A stretch of DNA of 64,000 bases, taken from NCBI GenBank assembly GCA_021234155.1, contig JAJEKV010000020.1, positions 818,938 through 882,937 on the forward strand, read 5' to 3'. Position 1 is the stretch's first letter, and each line of letters opens with the position of its first letter. This DNA comes from Isoetes taiwanensis. Lineage: Eukaryota > Streptophyta > Lycopodiopsida > Isoetales > Isoetaceae. Positions 1-12,401 of this stretch are shown one piece after another. The notes below the pieces were generated by a model, which worked only from the letters and a program-made list of their open reading frames with translations, searched no databases and had not been told where the DNA came from. The position numbers were made by a program, and so were the translations under genes.

Positions 1-40
1 TGCTCAAGGTAAGCGCCTTAGTCTAAAAATAGAAAATGTT

Positions 41-448
41 TTAAAAATGTTGCACAGATCCAAAATAGATCATTTTAGAAGGTTTTAAATGCTCATGGGT
101 AAGCACCTCAATCAAAATAGAAAATTCTAAGAGAATCTAAGAGAATCTCAGTAGAATCGTTGGTTATCTAGAGCACTATAGGGCCTTACATCGTAAGAAC
201 ATGCTAAAACTGGAACAATGCGCCGTAGGACGTATTAATTTTAAAAATGTTGCACAAATCCAAAATAGATCATTTTAGAAGGTTTTAAATGCTCATGGGT
301 AAGCACCTCAATCAAAATAGAAAATTCTAAGAGATTTAGGAGAATCTAAGAGAATCTCAGTAGAATCGTTGGTTATCTAGAGCACTATAGGGCCTTACAT
401 CGTAAGAACATGCTAAAACTGGAACAATGTGCCGTAGGACGTATTAAT
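41..448. repeat. Two-copy tandem repeat (~200 bp unit)
   Basis: Two nearly identical units lie head to tail (41-240 and 241-448). Each starts with TTAAAAATGTTGCACA and ends with the stretch around GCCGTAGGACGTATTAATT. The second unit carries an extra AGATTTAGG-type insertion near 330. Both contain GAATCTAAGAGAATCTC, a reverse-complement flavour of the GATTC arrays found elsewhere in the window. The unit seems to begin before the window start. No coding potential is seen. Confidence 0.9.
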
Positions 449-451
449 TTT

Positions 452-497
452 CTTGTATATATATATATATATATATCTGTTATATATATACAATTAT
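452..497. repeat. TA-rich microsatellite at left edge of duplicated block
   Basis: Two short (TA)n tracts separated by CTGT. The same arrangement occurs at about 4945-4990, where the second copy of the 3.1-kb block begins. Confidence 0.8.
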
Positions 498-499
498 AT

Positions 500-612
500 A
501 AGCACCCCCCTTATTTCTAGAGATTTTGGTGTCGCTGCGTGAGCCGTCCAAATCTGAGATCAACGGTTCACGCAGTGACACCAAAATCTCTAGAAATAAG
601 GGGGCAGCTTAT
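500..612. mobile_element. Hairpin MITE-like palindrome, copy A
   Basis: Arms of about 38 bp begin CCCCCTTATTTCTAGAGATT and end with the exact complement ending AAATAAGGGGG. They pair with one mismatch around a ~24-base centre whose own ends, CCGT and ACGG, can also pair. The palindrome extends weakly outward (ATAAGC / GCTTAT). No ORF is present. The size, symmetry and AT-rich insertion site are typical of a miniature inverted-repeat element, but no clear target duplication is visible. An identical copy lies at 4996-5108. Confidence 0.8.
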
Positions 613-2179
613 TTTAAATTGATCTCATCCATTGAATGTGCTTAATGAGCGGCCAAGATTGAAAGCCCTCTTATTTGGGGCTTTTAATCTAAGGCGTTAA
701 ATTTGTTGTCAATGGTAGAGATTTAGCCAGGGAAGTTCCCGAAATTTCTGGAAAGGGCGCCTTGGTCGGGTCTGGTCGCATACCCCTCTGCTTTCCAATT
801 TGGAGCATCCGGCAGTTCAAATTTGTGACTTACCGGGTGGGACCGGGACGCTTTTTTGAATCTGGGAACTTTCTATCTTGGATTTCTTTGGTCGGACGAT
901 TGATAATGTCTTGATTTGTAGGGCAAACAAACAACAAGAGTGAGTTGATGAAATTCGGACTCGATTTAGCCTTTTGGTGGAGCTACAACAAAGTTGATTG
1001 AGATACTTTTGTTGATTTCTAATCGATTGCCACAATGTGTGTTTACCGTGGAAAATTTACTCCGGATACTTGATTTTTCGTAAAGGTCGAGAGGATCCGG
1101 CTCAGCTTTTGTGTTGCAGACTTTCATTTGGAGTTGGATTTCATATTTAGCAGCAGAGGAAGTAAACTATTAGGGCTCTTGCTTTTGCATTGCTTGATTT
1201 ATCTACTGTTTATGAGGAACACACGACTATTATCCTCTGTTTTCATTGCAGCATTTAGATCAAAGCATCAAAGCATGGAACATTTTTCTAAAATGTAGAT
1301 TCGGTGTTTGTCTGGTGCCCAGAGATTCGAACTCAATAGCACAAAACAGGATATTTTCTGCTTCCATTCTTTATATCAACTATTTGGAGTGGCTTCTTTT
1401 TTGGATGCCATTGTGTTGTTCTCAAATCTAAGCTTGGGAAATTCGGTCGTGAATCTTACTCTCATGTTTTGTTGTGCAGAGAGCTTGGATAGACGAAGAC
1501 GAACAATTTGAGAAAGAAGAAAAGGAGGAACGGGAAACTTCTGGAAGGTTTTTTCTGTTGTATTTCTTCTTGGTCGGGTGCCAAGGGCTCTGCTTCATTC
1601 CGTGCCTTCTAAATTCTAATAGTTTAAAAGGCATGATTTTTAGCAATGTTGTGGATCACGTTTCGCAATTTCTAGAAGCCAATGGTTTCGTGGACGAGGT
1701 TGGGTCGATCAAGAAATGAAAGAGCAGGATGGATCACTCCGCATCTTGAGGATGGATCATTTCGCATCTGCATGCACACAACCGGATAATATGCACAGTT
1801 ATTTGGACCAAGCCGGAAATAGGCTGGTCAGTTATGCTGGGATACCAATATGGCCGCAGGCTTGGCCTTTTTGTGCTTGGATAATGGCCATAGGCTTAGG
1901 CTTTATGCCTTTTGTTTTTTTGCCGGACTTGAGGCCTGTATAATCGGGAGGCCTCATGCCAGTTTGTTGAGTCGGCTTCAACCAGATATATACATACTTA
2001 CAGCCAGCATCGATTGCACTATTTTTTTTACATTAAAACATGGCGGCATAAACTGTTCTAATAAATAGATGCCAGCGATGTTGGAGCAGATGCTTACTCC
2101 AGTGCCCGCTACTGGACGAAAACCCAAATGTAATTTTTGAAAGCCAGATTTGCTTCACGAGATTGCCATATACCTTTGT

Positions 2180-2500
2180 TTTTGCACTTGCCAAGAGGAG
2201 ATATACTGAAGGAATCAAGTTTTTTCACATCTTCTATGCAAAACGATGGCAGCGGAGTTTACAAGTACTGAATGCCTTATTCAATTGTTTTTGCACTTGT
2301 CAAGAGGAGATATACTGAAGGAATCAAATTTCTTTACATCTTTTATGCAAAACGATGGCAGCGAGTTTACAGGTACTGAATGCCTTATTCAATTGTTTTT
2401 GCACTTGCCAAGAGGAGATATACTGAAGGAATCAAGATTTTTTACATCTCCTATGCAAAGCGGTGGCGTAAGAGAGTTTCTGAAGTACCGAATATCTCAT
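2180..2500. repeat. Three ~108-bp tandem repeats
   Basis: Three units each carry GCACTTGCCAAGAGGAGATA, followed by CTGAAGGAATCAA and CTATGCAAA.CG. They start near 2186, 2293 and 2401. The same triplet occurs at 6680-6990 in the second copy of the block. Confidence 0.85.
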
Positions 2501-3606
2501 TCAATTTGTCTTGAAGAGCATGCTTTTTTTGTTGCATATTTATTCTAATTGCCACGACTGGATTTTTTTTCACATGATTTTGAAAGTTTCTATGATTTGT
2601 ATAAATTTGCTTAGGTTCGGAGAAAACCCAAAGGTGTAGCATGGTCATGAAACAAACACATGCATTGTGACTATGAAGGTATATATTCATGTTTTTATAT
2701 GCGGGTTGGTGATTGATGCAATTTATGTCTTGTTGAACAAGTTTTTGAGTACTAGCTAGATATATTTTATAGAGATTCTCGCTTTTTATATAGATGTTAC
2801 TCCAAATGTTTTTGAGCTAGGATAGAGGTCATTTGTAGGGTTGCAATGCAAGGGATTTTTTCAGGATGATGTTGTTTCTGTTTTGTTACAAAGAGCACTT
2901 TTATTGCTTCTGTTTAGTTGGTGTCGTTGTTTTATAAAGTGAGTTGCGCTTTTTTTTTCCAAGGTTACCAAGTTATGTTGGGATGTTTTTGGGTGGTGTC
3001 ACAGCTGCTGCTAACTGTGCAGTTCACCATCGGAAGTAACACGTTTGGTCTTGCAACCAGGCAGGTAGTGATCGTTTATTGTTTTCTGGCTGCCTTGGGT
3101 TTAAGTTTATGATATGATAATTCTTTTGTGCTTTACTACATTCTGCAAGTTGGTGAAGGAAAACAGGCTTAATATGTGAGTGGATTCATTGGTCTGGATT
3201 CATTGTTCATAGGCTGAGGCAGAAGAAGATGGTATTGACCTCCAAGTTACTGGTGTTATTTGTTTGGAATTTTTGGGCCTTGAAATGTGAGGCATGTGAC
3301 GGTACAATATCTATGAATGATGGATGAGGAGAAGGTTAGTCTTTGATACAGCGGAAACATTCAAGATTGGATGTTTCAAGAAACCTGAATGTCCGTTGCA
3401 TTTCATAAGCCATTCTGGAAGCTTACCTCTGGGCAAACGATATGTTTGTAGATTATGCACAGGTGGTACGTGGACTCCGTTATGTTGTAATTCATCTTGA
3501 TGTATTGGAGATTAAGAAGCAAATCTTATTCTTCAAACTTGGAGCATGACCTAACAAATGTGGAGGCAGTGTGTTGGCGGACCAAAGCGGTATGTCTATC
3601 GTTTAA

Positions 3607-4350
3607 GATTCCCAAAGATTCTCTTAAGATTCCTCTAGATTCTCTAAGATCCTATGAAGATTCCCTTAGACTTTACATGATTCCATCAAGATTCCTCTAG
3701 ATTCTATAAAGATTCCCTTAGATTCCCTTAAATTCTCAAAGATTCTCTCGTGATTTCTATAGATTCCCCTAGATTCTATGAATATTTCCTTAGATTCTCC
3801 AAGATTCTATCAAGATTCTTCTAGATTCTTAAAGATTATATGAACGTTCTTTTACTTCCCCAAGATTCTCTAGATTCCCCAAGATTCTATGTAGATCTGC
3901 TAGATTCCTATAGATTCTATGAAGATTCCTCTAGATCCCCTTCGCCTTCTCTTAGATTCCTTAAGATTCTACAAAGATTCCCCTACATTCTTATCTTCCC
4001 CTACATTCTTATCATTTTACAAAGATTCTTTAGAATTCCATCAAGATTACCCTAGTTATTCAAAGATTTTACCTTTGATTTTCCAAAGATTCTCTTGAGA
4101 TTCCTTGTGATTCCCAAAGATTCTGTTGAGATTCCTATAGATTCTATAAAGATTCCTCTAGATTCTCCAAGATTGCTTCAAGATTCCTCTAGATTCTCCA
4201 CATATTATAAAGAGTCCTTTAGATTCCCTGAGATTCCCATGGATTCCATTTAGATTCCCTAAGATTCTCTTGGAATTCCTCTAGATTCTCTAAGATCTCT
4301 GAAGATTCCCTAGATTCCTATAAATTACCATGAATTCCATAAAATTCGAA
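3607..4350 (+). repeat. GATTC-rich irregular array A
   Basis: An imperfect array of short units such as TAGATTCTATGAAGATTCC, with a core of GATTC followed by three to six variable bases. Related arrays occur at 11525-11960 (reverse orientation), 23640-24700 and 34210-35350. The apparent ORFs at 3497-3700 and 3840-4055 are translations of the repeat and are not genes. Confidence 0.9.
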
Positions 4351-4945
4351 GTTTCCAAGAAGATTCTTAGTGTTCGATCACGTTGGCTGCAGCTGCGACG
4401 AAATGGTGTCAAAGCACCACTCATTGAAACGCTCTCGACGAGAGGAATCCAATGGCGTGGGTCCCACCTTCATCCGACCCCTCTACTGCAAGCTACGTGC
4501 CTTTGAAGGCGATTAAATATAAGGAAGCTTCCTAGAAAGTCCACTCATAAATGTTTTGCCACCTCATTACCTTTTTATTAATGAGGGTGACACCTCACCT
4601 CCTTTTAAAAAAAAAAAATCAATTTAATATTAAAAAGTGAATGGCTAGGATTTATGCTCACCTTTTGATCTAACGGCTAAGATCTGCCACACCAAATCTA
4701 CTTTAAGAGACCTTCCTTGCACCTTCCTTACAAAAAATCAAGGGCTAGGATTTATCCTCCCCTTTCGATCCAACGGTCTGGGAATGTGATGCATGCCCCC
4801 ATGCATGACCCATGCATGCCTCCATGCATGCCCATAAGAAATGGATGGCTCTGATGCTGCCACTTCACTGGCCCCACCTAAAACGGACGGCATCCGGGCA
4901 TGTAAGAATCAGACACATTATATACCAAAGTTTTATGATATACCT
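4351..4945 (+). repeat. Conserved flank of GATTC-array element A
   Basis: Sequence that follows the array in every copy of this family. It includes the blocks around AAGCACCACTCATTG, AAGCTTCCTAGAAAGTCCA, TGCCACCTCATTACC and TTTTGATCTAACGGCTAAGA. Equivalents lie at 24700-24990, 35350-35930 and, reversed, at 11280-11520. It behaves as the body of a dispersed repeat family. No protein is encoded. A short palindromic cluster of ATGCATG words lies at 4790-4840. Confidence 0.75.
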
Positions 4946-4965
4946 TTATATATATAACTGATATA

Positions 4966-7900
4966 TATATATCTGTTATATATATACAATTATATAAGCA
5001 CCCCCCTTATTTCTAGAGATTTTGGTGTCGCTGCGTGAGCCGTCCAAATCTGAGATCAACGGTTCACGCAGTGACACCAAAATCTCTAGAAATAAGGGGG
5101 CAGCTTATTTTAAATTGATCTCATCCATTGAATGTGCTTAATGAGCGGCCAAGATTGAAAGCCCTCTTATTTGGGGCTTTTAATCTAAGGCGTTAAATTT
5201 GTTGTCAATGGTAGAGATTTAGCCAGGGAAGTTCCCGAAATTTCTGGAAAGGGCACCTTGGTCGGGTCTGGTCGCATACCCCTCTGCTTTCCAATTTGGA
5301 GCATCCGGCAGTTCAAATTTGTGACTTGCTGGTCGGACCCGGACGCTTTTCGAATCTGGGAACTTTCTATCTTGGATTTGCTGGTCGGACAGTTGATAAT
5401 GTCTTGATTTGTAGGGCAAACAAACAACAAGAGTGAGTTCAGTGAAATTCTCGGACTCGATTTAGCCTTTTGGTGGAGCTACAACCAGATTGAGATACTT
5501 TTTGTTGATTTCTAATCGATTGCCCTGTGTGTTTACCGTGGAAAATTTACTCCGGATACTTGATTTTTCGTAAAGGTCGAGAGGATCCGGCTCAGCTTTT
5601 GTGTTGCAGACTTTCATTTGGAGTTGGATTTCATATTTAGCAGCAGAGGAAGTAAACTATTAGGGCTCTTGCTTTTGCATTGCTTGATTTATCTATCGTT
5701 TTATGAGGAACACACGACTATTATCCTCTGTTTTCATTGCAGCATTTAGATCAAAGCATCAAAGCATGGAACATTTTTCTAAAATGTAGATTCGGTGTTT
5801 GTCTGGTGCCCAGAGATTCGAACTCAATAGCACAAAACAGGATATTTTCTGCTTCCATTCTTTATATCAACTATTTGGAGTGGCTTCTTTTTTGGATGCC
5901 ATTGTGTTGTTCTCAAATCTAAGCTTGGGAAATTCGGTCGTGAATCTTACTCTCATGTTTTGTTGTGCGAGAGAGCTTGGATAGACGTAAGCGAACAATT
6001 TGAGAAAGAAGAAAAGGAGGAACGGAAAAAAACTCGAAGGTTTTTCTGTTGTATTTCTTCTTGGTGGTGCCAAGGGCTCGCTTCATTCCGTGCCTTCTAA
6101 ATTCTAATAGTTTAAAAGGCATGATTTTTAGCAATGTTGTGGATCACGTTTTTAATTTCTAGAAGCCAATGGTTTCGTGGACGAGGTTGGGTCGATCAAG
6201 AAATGAAAGAGGGGATGGATCACTCCGCATCTTGAGGATGGATCATTTCAGATCTGCATGCACACAATAACCGGATAATATGCACAGTTATTTGGACCCG
6301 CCGGAAATAGGTCTGGTCGATTATCTTTGGGATACCAATATGGCCGCAGGCTTGGCCTTTTTGTGCTTGGATAATGGCCATAGGCTTAGGCTTTATGCCT
6401 TTTGTTTTTTTGCCGGACTTGAGGCCTGTATAATCGGGAGGCCTCATGCCAGTTTGTTGAGTCGGCTTCAACCAGATATATACATACTTACAGCCAGCAT
6501 CGATTGCACTATTTTTTACATTCGCTTACATGGCGGCATAAACTGTTCTAATAAATAGATGCCAGCGATGTTGGAGCAGATGCTTACTCCAGTGCCCGCT
6601 ACTGGACGAAAACCCAAATGTAATTTTTGAAAGCCAGATTTGCTTCACGAGATTGCCATATACCTTTGTTTTTGCACTTGCCAAGAGGAGATATACTGAA
6701 GGAATCAAGTTTTTTCACATCTTCTATGCAAAACGATGGCAGCGGAGTTTACAAGTACTGAATGCCTTATTCAATTGTTTTTGCACTTGTCAAGAGGAGA
6801 TATACTGAAGGAATCAAATTTCTTTACATCTTTTATGCAAAACGATGGGCGCGAAGTTTAAAGTACTGAATGCCTTATTCAATTGTTTTTGCACTTGCCA
6901 AGAGGAGATATACTGAAGGAATCAAGATTTTTTACATCTCCTATGCAAAGCGGTGGCAGCAGAGTTTACAGGTACCGAATATCTCATTCAATTTGTCTTG
7001 AAGAGCATGCTTTTTTTGTTGCATATTTATTCTAATTGCCACGACTGGATTTTTTTTCACATGATTTTGAAAGTTTCTATGATTTGTATAAATTTGCTTA
7101 GGTTCGGAGAAAACCCAAAGGTGTAGCATGGTCATGAAACAAACACATGCATTGTGACTATGAAGGTATATATTCATGTTTTTATATGCGGGTTGGTGAT
7201 TGATGCAATTTATGTCTTGTTGAACAAGTTTTTGAGTACTAGCTAGATATATTTTATAGAGATTCTGCTTATATAGATGTTACTCCAAATGTTTTTGAGC
7301 TAGGATAGAGGTCATTTGTAGGGTTGCAATGCAAGGGATTTTTTCAGGATGATGTTGTTTCTGTTTTGTTACAAAGAGCACTTTTATTGCTTCTGTTTAG
7401 TTGGTGTCGTTGTTTTATAAAGTGAGTTGCGCTTTTTTTTTCCAAGGTTACCAAGTTATGTTGGGATGTTTTTGGGTGGTGTCACAGCTGCTGCTAACTG
7501 TGCAGTTCACCATCGGAAGTAACACGTTTGGTCTTGCAACCAGGCAGGTAGTGATCGTTTATTGTTTTCTGGCTGCCTTGGGTTTAAGTTTATGATATGA
7601 TAATTCTTTTGTGCTTTACTACATTCTGCAAGTTGGTGAAGGAAAACAGGCTTAATATGTGAGTGGATTCATTGTTCATAGGCTGAGGCAGAAGAAGATG
7701 GTATTGACCTCCAAGTTACTGGTGTTATTTGTTTGGAATTTTTGGGCCTTGAAATGTGAGGCATGTGACGGTACAATATCTATGAATGATGGATGAGGAG
7801 AAGGTTAGTCTTTGATACAGCGGAAACATTCAAGATTGGATGTTTCAAGAAACCTGAATGTCCGTTGCATTTCATAAGCCATTCTGGAAGCTTACCTCTG

Positions 7901-8075
7901 GGCAAACGATATGTTTGTAGATTATGCACAGGTGGTACGTGGACTCCGTTATGTTGTAATTCATCTTGATGTATTGGAGATTAAGAAGCAAATCTTATTC
8001 TTCAAACTTGGAGCATGACCTAACAAATGTGGAGGCAGTGTGTTGGCGGACCAAAGCGGTATGTCTATCGTTTAA
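4966..8075. repeat. 3.1-kb duplicated block, copy B
   Basis: Second copy of 470-3606, in the same orientation and offset by about 4.49 kb. It includes the MITE (4996-5108) and the triple 108-bp repeats (6680-6990). Long runs are identical to copy A. Substitutions and small indels cluster at CAG/CTG words. The right end at 8075 continues into single-copy sequence, so this copy may carry the original context and copy A the rearranged junction. Confidence 0.9.
4996..5108. mobile_element. Hairpin MITE-like palindrome, copy B
   Basis: Identical in arms and loop to the palindrome at 500-612. It lies at the same place inside the second copy of the duplicated block. Confidence 0.8.
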
Positions 8076-10240
8076 TATTCTATATAGCATAAAGTTGATG
8101 ATTCAAAAATAGGACTGTCTACAATAATTTATCCTAACCGATCACTGTCCTCCCTTGGTTGTGATGCTTTATGTTTCTACAAATGTTTGGTTTGATTTGT
8201 TGGCCGTCTTGCAAAGCGTTTGACCTGCAGGTAGGAATATTATTTCAATTGGTATATTAAACATGCTAAGAGCAGAATGCAGGCTTGCCTTAATTGGGCA
8301 ACATAATGCAACTTGCGAAACATCTTTATAAATGGTGAACCACAATGTTTAATTTGTTTGGTGGAGAAGATTTTGGCATATAACATGCTTAGCTCTAATT
8401 GTGTATTTGTTTAGAATTTTGAAATGTTTCTATGATCTGGCTAATGATCTGGATTTTGCTTCTTACAGTGGCCTACTACACACATTGTAGATGTCAACAT
8501 TCTTTATGCGGTGAAGGCAATGACAAATGTAGGGAAGTTATCATTGGCAGTGGAATATTGGCATCATCTTTCCTCCATTCTTGGCGGAATCCAAACTTGG
8601 TGCCTTTTTTAATTTCTTGAATGTTGCATTGTTTGCATGATCTAACACTTTGATTTCCCTTTTCCAATTAATATTGAAGAGTTTTGTTGCAATTCTGGCA
8701 TTGAAAGGTGTATACTTTAGCAGGTCTTCCCCATTTCTTAGTCACAGTCCATCTTTTACATCATTTAAGACGTCCTTTGCTGGCATCTGGCTGTGCCCCA
8801 TTTCTGTTTCTCGGCTTATGTTCTTTGTGGTCTAGACATTTCTAATCATGATAGCGGCTATTTTACACAGGTTTGGAGCTTGCAGGGCAGTAGATTTTCT
8901 GCTCTAAAATGGTCGGAAGGCATGCATTCAGGTCCGTTCTTTTTTGTCGAAAGGGTGTCTCTTGACGAATGTTTTTCCTCAGATGTCCGGTTTGATTCAG
9001 ACACCCTTGCAATAGTTTATAACAAAAATCAAAACATTTATTTCCTTGCTTGGGGAATTCGTAGCCAAATGTGCCGTCTTGGTCTGCACTGATTGAATTA
9101 ATGGTGGTACTTAACTGTTTAGATAGATGCTCCTTTTGGCTTTATAAATCAATGATGTCGGCAAGGTACCTATGAGAATATGGTGCTTTTCTCAAGCTGT
9201 TTGCATCTTGAGCAAGAGTTTTCCTTGATTTTGTGACGCCATAATAAATTGCTTCTATAGTATAGCCTCTCAAACGTCGTTTCTTGGACTTCCACAAATT
9301 GTAGCATGTGCTAAAGACGAATTATGCAGTTCAATTTCACTGTTGGATACAGATTTGATAATCAAATTATGCAGTTCAATTATCTAGCTGAAATAAGAGT
9401 GTCAATATCTGCAATGTTATTCCTGCCATAATCAAGTTCAGGAGCCATAATCAAGTTCAGGAGCATCTCACGCAGACCATGCTAGTTGCAAGATTATGAC
9501 ATTTTGTTAGTGGATTATTTTGGAATCCATTTCTTGAATAATTATAAGGGACATTGAAGTACCTTAAGAACCTCTATACTAAACTCTGGCTATGAATATT
9601 AATAGAAAATTTTTGGCAATAAAATGTTCTCTGAAAGAAAAAGTCACGGTAAGTGGCATTGCATTTAGGCAACTATAGGACCATTGACACTATTATAAAA
9701 AGTACAATCGTGGGAATGTATGAATGTTGCGACCACAAGGTCCCTAAAATAGATACTATTGACTTATATAAGTTACAGTAGTACAATGAGTTGCAATATA
9801 AGGGGACTTTGGGAAAACATAGAAGCTTGAAAGAATCTAGAAAATTGCAATGGAATTTTGAGGAATATTTTAAGGGAAAATTGGAGAATGCCATAGACTA
9901 TTTAAAATATCTAGAGAAATGTTGAAGGAATCTCATCGATTCCACATTCGATTAGCTAACAGGCACTCTTATCTTCTAATTGAATAGATTGGGCTTCCAA
10001 TCGAGGTGACTTGAAATATAGTAATCGCAAGTTGTTCAACAAATAAGCTTGTGCTGCTTGTTGGAGGAGACATTGAATTTGACTTTTCTGAGCCATAGGC
10101 GCAACACAACTACTGTGATAGATACCTACAAAATTATATGTGTAATGCAACTTTTGCTCTTGGACTTTGTACCATTGATCTTATGGTCAATTGGTAGACA
10201 TGTTTGCCACTACCTTCTCTAGATATTTACTCTGTAGTTT
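8076..10240. other. AT-rich region without recognised gene
   Basis: About 2.2 kb of single-copy AT-rich sequence. One exon-like interval at 8872-8930 has a plausible acceptor (TTTTACACAG before it), but its translation matches nothing I know. No RNA gene or transposon end was seen. Confidence 0.5.
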
Positions 10241-10244
10241 GTAA

Positions 10245-10418
10245 GGCTTGATAAAATTCTAATGCATAAATATCAATAGAAATTCTTTGATGATAGCATC
10301 TAGGAGGAAATTAAGATGAATAGAAATGGGAGCTTGATAAAATTCTAATGCATAAATATCAATAGAAATTCTTTGATGATAGCATCTAGGAGGAAATTAA
10401 GATGAATAGAAATGGGAG
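10245..10418. repeat. 87-bp exact tandem duplication
   Basis: Two copies, 10245-10331 and 10332-10418, begin GCTTGATAAAATTCTAATGC and end AATAGAAATGGGA. They are essentially identical, so the duplication is recent. Confidence 0.9.
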
Positions 10419-10431
10419 CTTGACTGGAATG

Positions 10432-11292
10432 TTGATTGTGGTTTGATCAAAGGGTTGACCAAGGTTTATTGACTAGATGTTGACTGAGTTTGAATCCCCC
10501 AAGCAGTTCCCTTATTTGGGACTTTTGATATAGGCCGTCGGATCTAGGGATTTGAGCTTGGTCGTCCATAAGAAAGTCAATGAAGTTAAATGCCACCTCA
10601 AGAGGTGGTGCCATGTCATATGTCATTTTCATTTCTGGGGGCATGCACCATGCCTCTAGATCGTCGGTCAAGAGGGGAAGGCAAAATCTTAGCCCTGAAT
10701 TTTTTTGGAAGGTGCCAGGAAGCTACCTTAAAAGTGAATTTGGTGCACACAATCTTGGTCGTTAGATAAGGGCAGAAGAAATTCTAACTATTAAATATTT
10801 TTCTTAAGTTGGAATTTCTTCATATTAGGAGCTTCACTGGATTGTGGTTTGATCAAAGGGTTGACCAAGGTTTTATTGACTAGATGTTGACTGAGTTTGA
10901 CAAATAATTGATCGAATGTATGATTGATGTTTGACTAGTATTTTGACTATAATATGAATAATGGGTTGATTGGAGTTTGACCAATGGATTGATTCAAGCT
11001 GTCGAATCTAGGGATATGAGCTTGGTCGTCCATAAGAAAGTCAATGAAGTTAAATGCCACCTCAAGAGGTGGTGCCACCTCATATATCATTTTTATTTCT
11101 GGGGGCATGCACCATGCCTATAGACCGTCAGATCAAGAGGGGAAGGCAAAATCTTAGCCCTGAATTTTTTCGAAAGGTGCCAGGAAGCTACCTTAAAAGT
11201 GAATTTGGTGCACTCAATCTTGGCCATTAGATAAGGGCAGAAGAAATTCTAGCTATTAAATATTTTTCTTAAGCTGGAATTTCTTTATATTA
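10432..11292. repeat. Two-copy ~400-450-bp direct repeat
   Basis: Copies at about 10432-10829 and 10839-11292 share GGTTTGATCAAAGGGTTGAC, the stretch around GCCACCTCAAGAGGTGGTGCC (itself a small palindrome), and a right end near TTAAGTTGGAATTTCTT. The second copy has an insertion with repeated TTGACTAG-type words. The right edge runs into the reversed flank of GATTC-array element B. No gene is seen. Confidence 0.85.
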
Positions 11293-11960
11293 AAGGAGGT
11301 GAGGTGGCACCCTTATTTAATAAAGAGTTGTGAGATGACAAAGCACTTTTTATTAGACTTTCTAAGAAGCTTCCTTTTTTCGCATCGAAGTCAAATGGTC
11401 GTAATTTGCAGTGAGGGGTCGGCTGAAGGTGGGACGCCGTTGGATTGCTCTTGCGAGAGCTTTCTGACAAGTGTGCTTTGGCATTGTTCCATCGCAGTTG
11501 GAGTCAAAGTGATCGAGCTCTAAGAATGTTTTTGGAATCTTAGGAGTTTTATAGAATCTATAATAATTCAAGAGAATCTAGGAAAACCTTGGAATCGCAA
11601 GAGAAACTTAGGGAATCTATGGGATCTCAAGAAAATCTTTGGGAATATAGAGGGATCTAAGGGAATCTTTATAAAATGTTTAAGAATTTAGTGGAATCTT
11701 GATGGTATCTTAAAGAATCTAAGGGAATCTTCATAGAATCGAAGGGAATCTAGAAGAATCTGTATAGAATCTTAAGGAATCTAGAGGAACCTTAAGATAA
11801 TGGGAAATCGAGGGGATTCTATGTAGAATCTTCAGTCTAAGAGAATCTTTGGGGAATCTTAGGGAATCTAGGGGGTATCCAAGGGGATCTAAGGAAACCT
11901 TTTACACTGTGTGTGTTCTGCAAGGGAATCTTCATAGAATCTAAGGGAATCTACATGAAA
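11280..11960 (-). repeat. GATTC-array element B (reverse orientation)
   Basis: On the + strand this reads as GAATCT-rich array (11525-11960), preceded by the reverse complement of the conserved family flank (11280-11520, with GGTGCCACCTC-type and AGAAGCTTCC blocks). It is a member of the same family as the arrays at 3607, 23640 and 34210, but inverted. Confidence 0.85.
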
Positions 11961-12231
11961 TTTTGGAAGTAGTTACTTAGTTTTGTTAAAAGATTTTATC
12001 ATTTCGTAAAATTAGGGAACTTTCCATGTTAGGATATTTTGAGTGGGATCCCACAATTCTGTGATGAACAATCTAGAATTTAATTCAAATTCAGTTTGGC
12101 TTTTGTATTTGTCTGTACCCATTAGGATCATTAATATAGACAAATAAAACTCCTTGCTAATATCTTTATTGTAAATTCCTCATACAGAAATTTCGATCAC
12201 AAATGACCAGTCGACTTGATATACTCCATCA

Positions 12232-12401
<170 letters not shown>

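Larger units (their letters stand above)
470..3606. repeat. 3.1-kb duplicated block, copy A
   Basis: This stretch recurs almost base for base at 4966-8075. It holds a hairpin MITE at its left end, AT-rich non-coding sequence, and three ~108-bp repeats at 2180-2500. The right edge is sharp: the copies agree through ATGTCTATCGTTTAA and then copy A enters a GATTC array while copy B continues into unrelated sequence. Short ORFs inside (for example 1246-1431, repeated at 5737-5922) show no domain and are conserved only because the block was duplicated. I see no gene in it. Differences between the copies concentrate at CAG/CTG sites. Confidence 0.9.

Noticed and set aside
1246-1431. 61-codon ORF conserved exactly at 5737-5922
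   Set aside because: Its conservation follows from the duplication of the whole 3.1-kb block, and overlapping frames are equally conserved.
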